Shown: positions 8,388-16,047 of the stretch, one piece after another
Layout: each line of letters starts with the position of its first letter
Position numbering within the stretch: position 1 is the first letter of the stretch
Assembly: GCA_036725345.1 (NCBI GenBank)
Contig: DAIMEJ010000018.1
Coordinates: 1 to 56,486, forward strand
Reading direction: 5' to 3'
Length of the DNA: 56,486 bases
DNA from: JAPLJU01 sp036725345
GTDB taxonomy: Bacteria > Desulfobacterota > Syntrophia > Syntrophales > UBA2192
Notes under the pieces: generated by a model
Databases searched by the model: none
Seen by the model: only the letters and a program-made list of their open reading frames with translations
Told to the model about the DNA's origin: nothing
Translations under genes and position numbers: made by a program

Positions 8388-8406
8388 TGGAAAGGGGGTG
8401 AATGCC

Positions 8407-8817
8407 ATGACCGAGCCCGAAACCAAGGCGTTGGTGCCCAAAGGCAAACAGGAAATCGTTTCAAAGGCGGGGCAGACAAAGGATGGTCTGGTCTTCACGC
8501 CGGATGTGGACATCCTGGAGTCGGACCGCGAAATCACGCTGCTGGCGGACATTCCCGGCGTTCAAAGCCGGGACCTGAAAGTGGATCTGGAAAACGGCGT
8601 GTTGACCCTGACCGGCGATGTCGCGCCGTGGGAGGGCCCTGACGAGAAGAATATTCTCATCGAGTACGAAACGGGCTGTTTTTACCGGCAGTTCAGCATA
8701 TCCGAAACCATCGACCAGGAGCGTATCGACGCCCGGTTGAGCGACGGTGTGCTGCGGCTGACGCTGCCCAAGGTTGAAAGCGCCATCCCGCGGAAAATTC
8801 CCGTTGCCGCCGGATGA
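8407..8817 (+). CDS. Hsp20/alpha-crystallin small heat shock protein (second)
   Basis: The 136-residue protein has an alpha-crystallin domain at about 28-125: FTPDVDILESDREITLLADI with PGV, LENGVLTLTGDV and DGVLRLTLPK. It ends in a short PRKIPV tail that can serve as the I-x-I/V oligomer anchor. It is diverged from the upstream Hsp20, consistent with the paired class A/B-like sHsps that co-assemble in many proteobacteria. An AAGGGGGTG Shine-Dalgarno precedes ATG 8407; GTG 8398 is possible but lies inside that ribosome-binding site. Co-transcribed with the first Hsp20. Confidence 0.92.
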   Translation: MTEPETKALVPKGKQEIVSKAGQTKDGLVFTPDVDILESDREITLLADIPGVQSRDLKVDLENGVLTLTGDVAPWEGPDEKNILIEYETGCFYRQFSISETIDQERIDARLSDGVLRLTLPKVESAIPRKIPVAAG

Positions 8818-8832
8818 TGGCGCCGTCCATTC

Positions 8833-8860
8833 GGAAGGCCGCTGAACCGAGCGGCCTTCC
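8833..8860 (+). terminator. Hairpin after the hsp20 pair
   Basis: GGAAGGCCGCT and AGCGGCCTTCC form a perfect 11-bp stem with a 6-base loop, between the second hsp20 and groES. No T-tract follows, so it may be an attenuator or an mRNA-stabilising or processing element instead of a strict intrinsic terminator. Confidence 0.55.
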
Positions 8861-8930
8861 CGGATGATCTGCAAGTGAATGTACTTAAATATCAACACAC
8901 TGAACCAAAATCGCAATTGGAGGAATGGAA

Positions 8931-9218
8931 ATGAAAATCAAACCGTTGAATGACCGAGTGATCGTAAAGCGCGTGGAGCAGGAACAGAAGACCTCCGGGG
9001 GCATCATCATCCCGGACACCGCCAAGGAAAAACCCCAGGAAGGACTGGTCGTGGCCGTGGGGCCCGGCAAGCGGGATGACGATGGCAAACGGACGGCGCT
9101 GGAGGTCAAGGAGGGGGACCGCATCTTGTTCGGCAAGTATGCCGGCACCGAAATCAAGATCGACGGCGAGGAACACATCTTCATGCGCGAGGATGATATT
9201 CTGGGAATTTTGAACTGA
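8931..9218 (+). CDS. groS: Co-chaperonin GroES
   Basis: The 95-residue GroES caps the GroEL folding chamber. It carries the standard N-terminus (MKIKPLNDRVIVKRVEQEQK), the mobile loop TSGGIIIPDTAKEKP, and the VKEGDRILFGKYAG strand, ending DILGIL. The ATG at 8931 fits the family start better than the one at 8925, which lies within the spacer after TTGGAGG. A strong AAAGGAGG ribosome-binding site for the next gene follows the stop directly, as in groES-groEL operons, but groEL is not there: a truncated (p)ppGpp synthetase gene takes its place. GroES here must work with a GroEL encoded elsewhere or be an island orphan. Confidence 0.95.
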   Translation: MKIKPLNDRVIVKRVEQEQKTSGGIIIPDTAKEKPQEGLVVAVGPGKRDDDGKRTALEVKEGDRILFGKYAGTEIKIDGEEHIFMREDDILGILN

Positions 9219-9220
9219 AA

Positions 9221-9236
9221 AGGAGGAAAACGCCAT
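9221..9236 (+). promoter_or_regulatory. Orphaned groEL ribosome-binding site and junction
   Basis: AGGAGG at 9221-9226 is followed by AAAACGCCAT, where the G of an expected ATG is replaced by ACCTCGAC. From about 9236 the reading frame encodes a (p)ppGpp synthetase interior (TPYLDVPIAHRLSLGD), not GroEL. The site looks like the recombination or assembly junction where groEL was lost. Confidence 0.55.
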
Positions 9237-9244
9237 ACCTCGAC

Positions 9245-10186
9245 GTGCCCATTGCTCATCGGCTGAGTCTCGGAGACCTGTACCGTAGACTCGAAGATGT
9301 CAGCTTCCACATCCTTGATCCCGCCGGGTATGAGAGCCTGAAACAAGAGGTCACTCCTATTCAGGCCGGTGACGACAAGTGCCTTGAAATCCTGATTGAA
9401 GGGGTGAGCCGATTGTTAGACAAGAACCGCATTCATGCGGCTATTAGTGGGAGAACGAGCCTCTACAGCATTCATCAAAAGATAACCCGGACGAAGAAGC
9501 CCCTTGCGGAGATCATGGATCGGGTAGGACTGCGGGTCATCGTTGCAACAGTGCGCGAATGCTACACGGTTCTGGGCCTATTGCATACCCACTTCAAACT
9601 CATTCCCGGCACCTTTGACGACTATATCGGTATGCCCAAGGAAAACGGCTACCAGTCCCTGCACACATGTATCTACCCTGTGCGGGAACTTTCTCATAAA
9701 CCGATCGAATTCCAGATACGCACTGAACTGATGCACAGGGAGGCTGAGCACGGCTCGGCCGCACACTGGCTCTATAAGGGAAAGCCCTCGGATACAGGAA
9801 AGGCCACTACGGATTCTTCATGGATGCATGGACTGGTGCGTCAGCATGAACAGGCAAAGAGTACCGAAGCATTCATCGAAATGCTTCATCGCTGCGTTTA
9901 CGAGAACCATCTGGTTGTCTTCGGCAAGGGAGGGCAGATCACTCACCTTCATGGCGGGGCAACGGTTCTTGATTACTTGAACACCACCAATATCGTCGAC
10001 CCCGCAGGGGCTGCCGTTAAAGTAAACGGCGAAATCGTGGGGATTGAGTGCGTTCTTCGGGATGGAGACTCCATCGAAATCGTGGACCAGAAGGCGCCCC
10101 CGGAACCTGTCCCTAACATTGAGGAAATACTCAGCCGCAATGTCGTCTCATGGACACATAGGAGCGAAATCCCGGTTAAGGCGTAA
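9245..10186 (+). CDS. (p)ppGpp synthetase, 5'-truncated RelA/SpoT-type (second copy)
   Basis: The 313-residue product covers only the synthetase (about 35-165) and TGS (about 215-280) domains: GRTSLYSIHQKI, IMDRVGLRVIVATV, PGTFDDYIGMPKENGYQSLH, FQIRTELMHREAEHG and AAHW. Along this stretch it is very similar to the protein at 511, but the whole hydrolase-like N-terminus is missing. The frame stays open a few codons upstream of GTG 9245 and still reads like the family (TPYLD-VPIAHRL), so the 5' end was cut inside the gene. The AGGAGG inherited from the lost groEL lies about 18 bases from the GTG, which is far. It could be active as a small alarmone synthetase or be a decaying fragment. Confidence 0.8.
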   Translation: MPIAHRLSLGDLYRRLEDVSFHILDPAGYESLKQEVTPIQAGDDKCLEILIEGVSRLLDKNRIHAAISGRTSLYSIHQKITRTKKPLAEIMDRVGLRVIVATVRECYTVLGLLHTHFKLIPGTFDDYIGMPKENGYQSLHTCIYPVRELSHKPIEFQIRTELMHREAEHGSAAHWLYKGKPSDTGKATTDSSWMHGLVRQHEQAKSTEAFIEMLHRCVYENHLVVFGKGGQITHLHGGATVLDYLNTTNIVDPAGAAVKVNGEIVGIECVLRDGDSIEIVDQKAPPEPVPNIEEILSRNVVSWTHRSEIPVKA

Positions 10187-10224
10187 GTATCTAGCCATCG
10201 AGCGGGCTACAAGGAGCTTGTCGA

Positions 10225-11307
10225 ATGAATCAAATGTCGCGAGAAACTATTTCACCGGAGGATTGCGTAAGAAGAATCTTCGAACTTAGCGGGACGAAAT
10301 TGAAACCGGAGGTTGCATCTGAGTTGTGGCCACAGGTGTTGAACCATAAGTGGTTTCTATCGGAAAAAGTAGGAAGGGATATAGGAATCCGAGTGGCATG
10401 CATTGATTTTTTTGAAAACATCAAAGAGGCCCCGGACGAGTACAAAGCCTATAAGCACAGGAACATACTGGTGGAGATGGGGGCTCAGGTGATCGGGAAA
10501 GACATCTGGGATACCATTGCCGATTCTCAACCACCCAAACAACTGGTCAATCGGCGAATCATCCTGCCGTTGACCGAACCGGAGCTTTCGAGGAAGCACG
10601 GAGTGGTTCCCCCGAAGGCAATCCTTTTCTTCGGTCCGCCCGGCACGGGTAAGACTCATTTCGCTAAGGCAATCGCCGGGGTTCTTTCCTGGTGGTACAT
10701 CGAAATTGTGCCCAGTATGCTGATGACGGATGGCGTGGAGAAGATAGGCGCCAATTTGAGGGCTGTGATGGAAAAAGCACGAAACCTTAACGAAACCGTT
10801 CTATTTATAGACGAGTTTGAAGAAATCGCGGCCAGTCGTGACAATGCAGACCGAATTGATAAGTCTATCACCAACGAGTTTCTCAAGCAGGTCCCCTTGC
10901 TCAAGAGTCAGGAAAATAAAATACTGCTCGTCTGCGCCACCAATTACATCCGTCAGTTGGATGAGGCCATGCTTCGACCGGGAAGATTCGACTGCATAAT
11001 ACCGGTCGGTGGGTTGGATAAGGAAGGTTCGAAGTCCATTCTTCAGGGCTATCTATCGAAAGTGAATGTCGGAGAGATGGACCTCGATCAAGTGGCGGAA
11101 AAGACGGTCGGGTTTACGCCTGCTGACATTGAATATCTTTTCCAAAAGATTGCACAGTACGCTTTCGAGCAGGAGTTGGTCTCTAAAGAAGACTATCGAG
11201 TCACAACGGAGACGCTGCTCCAGATCCTTCCTGCGATTCGTCCGTCGTTGACGGATGAGGCACGAGAAGATTTCGAGAAGGAGGTTACTGCGTATTCTAG
11301 GGCCTGA
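10225..11307 (+). CDS. AAA+ ATPase (Cdc48/FtsH-like module) with DUF4032-like N-terminus
   Basis: This 360-residue protein has an AAA+ core at about 125-340: Walker A GPPGTGKT at 137-144, Walker B VLFIDEFEE near 192, a sensor-1 LVCATNY, and MLRPGRFD carrying the arginine-finger region of the classic AAA clade. The first 70 residues contain LWPQVLNHKWFLSEKVGRDI, which resembles the end of DUF4032 domains (H-W-LSE--GRDVG). No protease or membrane segment is present, so it is probably a remodelling ATPase acting with a partner. AAGGAG lies 8 bases before the ATG. The gene follows the truncated synthetase by 38 bases and may share its transcript. Confidence 0.85.
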   Translation: MNQMSRETISPEDCVRRIFELSGTKLKPEVASELWPQVLNHKWFLSEKVGRDIGIRVACIDFFENIKEAPDEYKAYKHRNILVEMGAQVIGKDIWDTIADSQPPKQLVNRRIILPLTEPELSRKHGVVPPKAILFFGPPGTGKTHFAKAIAGVLSWWYIEIVPSMLMTDGVEKIGANLRAVMEKARNLNETVLFIDEFEEIAASRDNADRIDKSITNEFLKQVPLLKSQENKILLVCATNYIRQLDEAMLRPGRFDCIIPVGGLDKEGSKSILQGYLSKVNVGEMDLDQVAEKTVGFTPADIEYLFQKIAQYAFEQELVSKEDYRVTTETLLQILPAIRPSLTDEAREDFEKEVTAYSRA

Positions 11308-11369
11308 TTTGAGTGCTTCCGGAATTTCATTTGTTGAAAACACAAGAACAAACGGCAGGACATGTGGCC

Positions 11370-11528
11370 ATGAAAGTCGGGAATATCGATGCAAGCCGAG
11401 AATGTGAGTTTAAACACGACTACATCGGTTTTGATGCAGGGGCCTATTATCTGTTCTGTAAGATATTGGCCCCCATGAATGTCAAGAAATCCGAGGAGGT
11501 TCCATGTAATGAAAACAATGTCAAATAA
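11370..11528 (+). CDS. Small hypothetical ORF
   Basis: A 52-codon frame starts MKVGNIDASRECEFKHDYIG, ends in a Lys/Asn-rich tail, and overlaps the start of the next ORF by 20 bases. There is no recognisable domain and only a weak ribosome-binding site. It could be coding or a chance frame within the 200-base gap. Confidence 0.22.
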   Translation: MKVGNIDASRECEFKHDYIGFDAGAYYLFCKILAPMNVKKSEEVPCNENNVK

Positions 11529-11745
11529 ACTTAATAAATTCAAATGGTTATTTTGCGAGGACAATCTTGTACATGAGAATGATAAAGATTACCAGCACCT
11601 CCTATCGGAGCAAGCCATCCGGAGAGCAGGTGGTGAGTGCGAGTGGTGCGGACGGCGAGCGGATTGGACTTATCCGTACATGGACAACTCTGCAATTGAG
11701 TATTGGATCTGCGCCGATTGTGTAGAGAACGCGGTATCCTCATAA
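11509..11745 (+). CDS. Small zinc-ribbon-like protein
   Basis: The 78-residue protein has a CEWCGRRADW knuckle and a second CADC knuckle 30 residues later, the layout of a treble-clef or zinc-ribbon metal site. ATG 11509 is chosen because GAGGAGG lies 9 bases upstream. It is more AT-rich than the flanking aminopeptidase gene. No family is recognised. It may bind nucleic acid or be an accessory of the AAA ATPase upstream, but only proximity supports that. Confidence 0.5.
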   Translation: MKTMSNKLNKFKWLFCEDNLVHENDKDYQHLLSEQAIRRAGGECEWCGRRADWTYPYMDNSAIEYWICADCVENAVSS

Positions 11746-11870
11746 AATTTTGCGGTTGACACATTGCATTCCGTACAAAGTCGTGACAGCTTGTTCAGGG
11801 AAAGATTCCAAACGTTTATAAATAGGATTCAATACTTTGCATCCAAGTATTTCAGGAAAGGGGAGAAAGG

Positions 11871-13070
11871 ATGCTCTCAAGAAAAAATCTCGAGCGATAT
11901 GCAGAGGTTCTGATCTGGGGTCTCAGAACGGCAAGAACGGGTAAATTCAAGCGGGGGGACGCCGTTCAGGTCCTCTACGATGCGCCTGCCGTTCATCTGG
12001 CCGAAGTGGTGCAGGAGAAGCTCCTGACGGCGGGGTTGAACCCGGTCATGCGATGCGGCATGACACCGGCAATGGAAAGGAATTTCTACAGCGTCTCGGA
12101 TCGCCGCCGACTGACTTTTATTCCTCCCGGCGAACAGGAATTTTACGAAAACCTCAACGGCCGCATCCATCTCTTCGCGCCGGCAACGCTTGCACATCTG
12201 CGGGACATCGACCCCAAACGAATCGCCCTTGCAACTGTGGCCCGCAAGGAGTTGAGAGACATCATGGACCGCCGGGAAAACCAGGGGCTCTTCGCATGGT
12301 CGCTCTGTACAGTTCCCACCGAGGCACTGGCATCCCAGGCGCGAATGACCCTGAGGCGCTACGAGAGGCAGGTGATCAGGGCTTGCTACCTCGATGCCGC
12401 CGATCCTGTCACGCAGTGGCGGACCCTCCACAAGGCGGCCATGGGCATCAAGCGCTGGCTCAACGGCATGAAGGTCCGTCATTATCATGTGGAATCGCGG
12501 AATATCGATCTGATCATCACACCGGGCGAATGCCGTCTGTGGTGCGGCATCACGGGCCATAATATCCCTAGCTTCGAGATTTACCTCTCGCCGGACTGGA
12601 GGGGAACTGAGGGCCGGTATTTCGCTGACCTGCCTACCTTTCGTGACGGAAAATGTGTCGTTGATGCCCGGTTCGAGTTTGCAAAGGGCGTGGGTCGACT
12701 CATCGGCGCACGGACGGGCGAAGCGTTCACACGGAGTCAGTTGTCGATGGACAAAGGGGCCTGCCGCGTCGGAGAATTTTCGTTGACGGACCGGCGTTTT
12801 TCCAGGATCGACCGCTTCATGGCCGACACGCTCTATGACGAGAACTTCGGGGGCAAACACGGGAACTGCCATCTGGCCCTGGGTTTCTCCTACGCCGACA
12901 CCTATAGGGGTGATCCGTCTCGGCTGGACCGGAGGAGGAAAAAAGCCCTGGGTTTCAACGATTCTGCACTGCACTGGGATTTCGTCAATACGGAGCCCAA
13001 GACCGTGACGGCGCACCTGTCGCAGGGCAAGAAGGTCGTCATCTATGAAAAAGGCGAGTTCTGTTATTGA
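11871..13070 (+). CDS. M29 family aminopeptidase (leucyl aminopeptidase type)
   Basis: The 399-residue length and sequence fit thermophilic-type M29 metallo-aminopeptidases (AmpS/PepS), cytoplasmic enzymes that use two metal ions to remove N-terminal residues. Visible: the N-terminal LERYAEVLIWGLRTARTGKF helix, VGEFSLTDRRF with a metal-site Glu, DTLYDENFGGKHGNCHLALG carrying the conserved His and the following Tyr, and ALHWDFV matching the H-x-D metal pair near the C-terminus. AGGAAAGGGGAGAAAGG gives a strong ribosome-binding site. It stands alone between the AAA ATPase segment and the two-component genes. Confidence 0.85.
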   Translation: MLSRKNLERYAEVLIWGLRTARTGKFKRGDAVQVLYDAPAVHLAEVVQEKLLTAGLNPVMRCGMTPAMERNFYSVSDRRRLTFIPPGEQEFYENLNGRIHLFAPATLAHLRDIDPKRIALATVARKELRDIMDRRENQGLFAWSLCTVPTEALASQARMTLRRYERQVIRACYLDAADPVTQWRTLHKAAMGIKRWLNGMKVRHYHVESRNIDLIITPGECRLWCGITGHNIPSFEIYLSPDWRGTEGRYFADLPTFRDGKCVVDARFEFAKGVGRLIGARTGEAFTRSQLSMDKGACRVGEFSLTDRRFSRIDRFMADTLYDENFGGKHGNCHLALGFSYADTYRGDPSRLDRRRKKALGFNDSALHWDFVNTEPKTVTAHLSQGKKVVIYEKGEFCY

Positions 13071-13129
13071 TTTCTGCACCCCGCACCCCCGCCGAAACCA
13101 ATCGGCTTTCCGCTTGGAAAAAATAGAAA

Positions 13130-13149
13130 CAGGGCCGGATAAGGCCCTG
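13130..13149 (-). terminator. CAGGGCC/GGCCCTG stem-loop
   Basis: CAGGGCC (13130-13136) and GGCCCTG (13143-13149) pair perfectly around a 6-base loop. Read on the minus strand it is followed by TTTCTATTTTTT, a good intrinsic terminator. It lies beyond the end of the minus-strand receiver gene and belongs to the stem-loop type that recurs in the right half of the window. Confidence 0.5.
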
Positions 13150-13325
13150 CTTCGGTAAGACGAGTTTCCCCTGCTGCCACAAGACTCGGCGCCGGGGATC
13201 GATTCAGTCGCATGGAACAACTCACCGCTGAACGATTCCAGGACAATCTCAAGCGCCTCAAGCTCGCTGCCGCTGCTTCTCAGCGATAGATTTTAAGCTC
13301 GCGCACGAATAGTCTACTCGCTTGT

Positions 13326-13367
13326 CCTGAACCAAACTTGAGTGTACAGACGCTGTCATGTGAAGTC
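13326..13367. repeat. 42-bp dispersed repeat, copy 1
   Basis: It begins CCTGAACCAAACTTGAGT and ends AAGTC. A second copy with 4 mismatches is at 55000-55041, 41.7 kb away next to decayed IS3-type ORFs. It may be a terminal end of an insertion sequence. Confidence 0.7.
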
Positions 13368-13446
13368 GTGGTTATCGAGTACATCTGCCTATACGTAACA
13401 TATTATGTATTAACCGTTGAAACAAAGGAGAAGATGAGGCGATGAT

Positions 13447-13824
13447 TCAGGAACTTTTGGAACCTATAGCCCGGCGAATTGCTCCAGACAATTCCTCTGT
13501 GTCGCAACCTTTCAGGATGTATCCCAGAACACCGGCACGCAGCATGCCCGAGATGATACTATCGTCGGCATATATGGATAAAGCAAGAACCTTCATGTCG
13601 GGCTTTTCGGCAAGAATCCGGCGGGTGGCTTCGATGCCGTCCATGACCGGCATCTTGACATCCATGAGAATGATATCCGGCGATAGTTCTCGTGTCAGAG
13701 CAACTGCTTTCTCACCGTTTTCCGCCTCCCCGGCAACGGCCATGTCGCTTTGTTGTTCTATCACCGCTTTGAGCGCATTGCGAAATGCCTGATTGTCGTC
13801 TACGATTAGAACTCTGGTCTTCAT
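13447..13824 (-). CDS. Stand-alone response regulator receiver (NarL-like)
   Basis: The 125-residue CheY-like receiver reads VLIVDDNQAFRNAL (acidic pair), DIILMDVKMPVMDG with the phospho-acceptor Asp near residue 54, then VLALSIYADD and ILKGCDTEEL with the conserved Lys. The sequence is closest in style to NarL/FixJ regulators, but the protein ends 10 residues after the receiver, with no LuxR-type HTH. It is either a diffusible single-domain regulator or a regulator that lost its output domain. Its start lies 18 bases after the kinase stop, so the pair is one transcription unit and the kinase is the probable phosphodonor. Confidence 0.82.
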   Translation of the reverse strand: MKTRVLIVDDNQAFRNALKAVIEQQSDMAVAGEAENGEKAVALTRELSPDIILMDVKMPVMDGIEATRRILAEKPDMKVLALSIYADDSIISGMLRAGVLGYILKGCDTEELSGAIRRAIGSKSS

Positions 13825-13842
13825 AATGTTTTCCGTCTTCTC

Positions 13843-15723
13843 TTAATTTTGGGGGTCCTTGTGCTCAGTCGGGTCGTGAGGCAGAATGGCTGTCACCGTC
13901 GTGCCGCTTCCCGGAGCGGATTCGATCCGGAGGCATCCGCCTATGGCACTCAGTCGCTCCTGGATACTGTAAAGACCGAACCCGCCTTCGATGGTGGGAG
14001 TCCTGCGTGTCTGCGGGTCAAACCCCACACCATCGTCTGTGACCTTTACTCGGCAGTGTCCGTTTTCCCTGTCGAGCAGAACATGGGCATTCTGGGCCTC
14101 GCTGTGCTTCACGACATTGTTCAGTAACTCCCGAACCAACTGGTAGAGAATTGTTTTCATATCTTGATTCACATGCTTAAATGCATGCCGTATGTCGCAA
14201 ATAATCCGTACGGGGTGTCTTTCCATCAACCGGTCAGCGAGGGATTCGCAGGCGGCCTTCAGTCCCATGTCGAATAGAAGGGGATTACCGATGTCGTTCA
14301 TCAGGGCACGCGTCTCCTGGATGGACTGCAGGAGGAGAGACTTGGCCTCTTTTAGGGTCTGTTCCTGATAGGTGCCCTTAAGCATATCGATGTGCATCTT
14401 GGCTGCTGCCAGGGTTTGTGCGACCTCATCGTGCAGTACTCCTGCAATCCGCTTGCGTTCCCGCTCCTCTGCCATGACAAGTTCCGAGGCAAGACTGCGC
14501 AGCGACGCTTCCGCCTGTTTACGCTCGGTAATGTCGATGCCCACCTCCATGATGAGGGGGGAGCCATCGAAGTCAGTGAAGGGGAAGTCAAAGATATCGT
14601 AATTCCTTCCATCTGGTCCGGTCCATTCCCAGTGATGGCGTTTCCCCGTTTTCTGGACTGTAAAGGTTTCGCAGATCTCGCATGGCTCCATCCGATTGAA
14701 GAGATACTCATAGCAGCGCTTTCCGTGGGATTCGCCGAACCGCTCCCGGAAGAAACGGTTGGCAAAGGACACGTGATAATCCGGCGTCAACAGTATTGTG
14801 TAAACCGGTAGCTTTTCAAGAACGTCATAGAGCCTCTGCCGTTCAGCCTTCACGGTCTCCTCGGCCCTCTTAACCTCGGTGATGTCCCTTGCAGCAGCAA
14901 AGACGCCCATGGCTTTCCCTGTCTCATCCCGGTACAGAGTGGCGTTGTACAGAACCGGTGTTACATGTCCGTCCCGACGCTTCAGTTCCAGCGGGTAATC
15001 TCGTACAATGCCATGCTGGAAGACCTCCTCGTAACCGGCCCTCGCTTTTTCCGGTTCCGTAAAATAGTCCGAGAAATCGCTTCCGATGAGTTGCTCTCTG
15101 GGAACGCCTGTAATTTCCTCGGACGCGCGGTTGACGTCCGTTATTTTTCCATCGACGCTGATCGTGACCAGTGGATCAAGGCTCGCCTCGATCAGACTGC
15201 GGGCATAAAGCGATTCTACATGCAACTCGTACGTCCGCTCCTTGACCCTCTCCTCCAGATCTTCGTTTGCCTTCCGGAGCGCTTCCTCCATCTGCTTGCG
15301 CTCGGTGATGTCCAGGCCGGTCCCGATGATATACTCGATGCTGCCATCCTCACGGGTAATTACCGTGTTGGACCATGCGATCATACGGCGCGCCCCGTCC
15401 TTTGCCACCCAGTGATTCTCGTGCTGCTTGGGAAAATCCCCCGCGCATATTGCATTCCAAGTTTTCTGCACGCCCTCCATATCCTCCGGGGGGACCAGGG
15501 AATCCATGAACACACATCCCAGCACCTCTGCAGCTGAGTAGCCCGTGATTTTTTCACATGCCCGGTTGAAACGTCTGATCCTGCCCTCTCTATCAAACAC
15601 GACCACCAGCACTCCGGCTGTGTCCAGCACGGCCGCGCTGATGTCGCGTTCTTTCCGCAGCATGTCCACTGTCCACGGCTGTTCATCGAAGAGACTGCTG
15701 TTTTTCCCCAGTGGTCCGGCCAT
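13843..15723 (-). CDS. Three-PAS sensor histidine kinase (NarX/HisKA_3 type)
   Basis: The 626-residue cytoplasmic kinase has no transmembrane segment. Three PAS domains with PAC ends (each closing with DITE-RK or DITEVKR) occupy about 30-150, 175-285 and 300-405. The third carries GKRCYEYL-x-R-x-EPCEICET, a Cys cluster that could sense redox or bind metal. The HisKA_3 box AEERERKRIAGVLHDEVAQT holds the phospho-His, and the HATPase has LVRELLNNVVKHS, DDGVGFDP and GGFGLYSIQER. The start at 15723 has GGGGAGAG about 9 bases upstream; an in-frame ATG at 15759 is also possible. The ligand is unknown. Confidence 0.85.
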   Translation of the reverse strand: MAGPLGKNSSLFDEQPWTVDMLRKERDISAAVLDTAGVLVVVFDREGRIRRFNRACEKITGYSAAEVLGCVFMDSLVPPEDMEGVQKTWNAICAGDFPKQHENHWVAKDGARRMIAWSNTVITREDGSIEYIIGTGLDITERKQMEEALRKANEDLEERVKERTYELHVESLYARSLIEASLDPLVTISVDGKITDVNRASEEITGVPREQLIGSDFSDYFTEPEKARAGYEEVFQHGIVRDYPLELKRRDGHVTPVLYNATLYRDETGKAMGVFAAARDITEVKRAEETVKAERQRLYDVLEKLPVYTILLTPDYHVSFANRFFRERFGESHGKRCYEYLFNRMEPCEICETFTVQKTGKRHHWEWTGPDGRNYDIFDFPFTDFDGSPLIMEVGIDITERKQAEASLRSLASELVMAEERERKRIAGVLHDEVAQTLAAAKMHIDMLKGTYQEQTLKEAKSLLLQSIQETRALMNDIGNPLLFDMGLKAACESLADRLMERHPVRIICDIRHAFKHVNQDMKTILYQLVRELLNNVVKHSEAQNAHVLLDRENGHCRVKVTDDGVGFDPQTRRTPTIEGGFGLYSIQERLSAIGGCLRIESAPGSGTTVTAILPHDPTEHKDPQN

Positions 15724-15970
15724 ATCGCTTCTCTCCCCGGAAACCAGTTGGCCATCCACTTACGATGCCGGTTTCCTTGGTGCTTTCACTCCCATAGTCA
15801 CGCATTCATTAAATAATATATTTTTGTCGTATTGTATATGCACCAAAACCCCAAATTTGAATAAGAAAATGGATTAATCTGTAGTGATTGCCGATAGTAA
15901 CATTTTATCTTTAGTCAACAGGGGAACATCCCATTTTGCGTTGCTAAGCCACCGGGCTTCGTGCTACAAG

Positions 15971-15993
15971 GTGGGGCACAAAGTGGGGCACAA
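15971..15993. repeat. Tandem GTGGGGCACAA repeat
   Basis: GTGGGGCACAA occurs at 15971-15981 and again at 15983-15993 with one base between. Short directly repeated sites like this often flank integrase attachment sites. It lies about 60 bases left of the tmRNA-like remnant. Confidence 0.55.
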
Positions 15994-16047
15994 TCAGTCC
16001 CTCCGAAGGAGATCTGAAAATCCGTCTTCTGTGATTTCAATAAGTTA

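Larger units (their letters stand above)
13071..13446. other. 376-base non-coding stretch
   Basis: This stretch holds a hairpin at 13130-13149 and one copy of a 42-bp dispersed repeat at 13326-13367. No convincing gene is seen on either strand. Confidence 0.6.

Noticed and set aside
11746..11870. TTGACA at 11756 as a -35 box for the aminopeptidase gene
   Set aside because: The position 17 bases downstream is a poor -10 (AGTCGT). A promoter is likely in the region but cannot be placed.
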